From Gammaproteobacteria bacterium (GTDB taxonomy: Bacteria; Pseudomonadota; Gammaproteobacteria; Pseudomonadales; Moraxellaceae), in NCBI GenBank assembly GCA_028868515.1, contig JAGWUI010000027.1, positions 1-33,564 on the forward strand: a DNA stretch of 33,564 nt, in the 5' to 3' direction. The notes beneath the pieces were generated by a model, which saw only the letters and a list, made by a program, of their open reading frames with translations, was not told where the DNA came from and searched no databases. Numbering within the stretch: the stretch's first letter is position 1; each line of letters opens with the position of its first letter. The translations under genes were made by a program, and so were the position numbers. Below are positions 33,433 to 33,564 of this stretch, one piece after another.

Positions 33433-33564
33433 CTACTTCCAATACGACTTCAAAATCCCAACAACCTGCTCAATCTCAACTTGTCGCTGTTCAGCAGTAA
33501 TATCATTCACCCCCAAATGCTCACGAATATGCCCTTCCAGCACTTCCGCCATTAACCCATTTGC
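33433..33564 (-). CDS. frmR: FrmR/RcnR-family repressor, C-terminal part
   Basis: The last 43 codons of a gene entering from the right edge, short enough to be missed by ORF callers. The residues ANGLMAEVLEGHIREHL match the second helix of FrmR, the formaldehyde-responsive repressor of the CsoR/RcnR group, and the end ILKSYWK matches its C-terminus. By motif alignment the visible histidines fall at FrmR positions 60 and 64. E. coli FrmR has His60 but not His64, while the nickel/cobalt sensor RcnR has both. The N-terminal cysteine (Cys35), needed for either function, is outside the window. FrmR usually controls glutathione-dependent formaldehyde oxidation genes, so those may lie just beyond the edge. 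Confidence 0.85.
   Translation of the reverse strand, partial: ANGLMAEVLEGHIREHLGVNDITAEQRQVEIEQVVGILKSYWK

Noticed and set aside
1-33564. CRISPR array, tRNA, rRNA, insertion sequence or attachment site
   Set aside because: No regularly spaced repeats, cloverleaf sequence, transposase motif or flanking direct repeats were found on reading both strands; weak or degraded examples could still be missed by eye.

Overview
The window looks like chromosomal DNA of a gammaproteobacterium of the Acinetobacter/Moraxellaceae type, with GC in the mid 40s % by eye. The signs are a murE-murF-mraY run that stops at mraY, an AdeR-like response regulator, a GacA-like regulator next to a PilS-like kinase, and an SdhE/YgfX pair. 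No rRNA, tRNA, insertion sequence, phage gene or CRISPR array was seen.

Layout. (1) 1-3744, plus strand: the end of murE, then murF and mraY (peptidoglycan precursor synthesis), closed by a two-way terminator. (2) 3815-5746, minus strand: a two-component system. It diverges from a long plus-strand run (5886-12907) encoding an outer-membrane factor lipoprotein, a MacB/DevC-type ABC permease, an ABC ATPase, a membrane-fusion lipoprotein, a HAD phosphatase, an alpha/beta hydrolase and two small SMR/EamA-like membrane proteins. Nearly all joints in the run overlap or almost touch. (3) 12941-14695, minus: two DUF3592-like paralogues and a small secreted protein. (4) 14836-18705, minus: a class III aminotransferase, a PilS-like kinase and GacA. 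(5) 19279-22948, plus: pbpG, gshA and dsbB. (6) 23020-28004, minus: a YidB-like protein, then livH-livM-livG-livF-sdhE-ygfX as a coupled run (listed in transcription order) with no binding-protein gene. (7) 28126-31773: a membrane protein and a TetR regulator facing away from a carotenoid oxygenase, which converges on a sterol-desaturase-like hydroxylase. (8) 31816-33564, minus: two small exported proteins of unknown function, a LuxR-type regulator and the C-terminal end of a FrmR/RcnR-family repressor.

The best candidate for an undescribed system is region 2. An AdeRS-like two-component system appears to control a complete three-part ABC exporter. That exporter is joined, apparently in one transcript, to a phosphatase, an esterase-like hydrolase and a paired small transporter. 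One reading is that the enzymes process an amphiphilic or phosphorylated molecule, the small transporter pair moves it across the inner membrane, and the ABC-MFP-OMF complex carries it out. The gene order and family motifs are read from the sequence; the joint function is inference.
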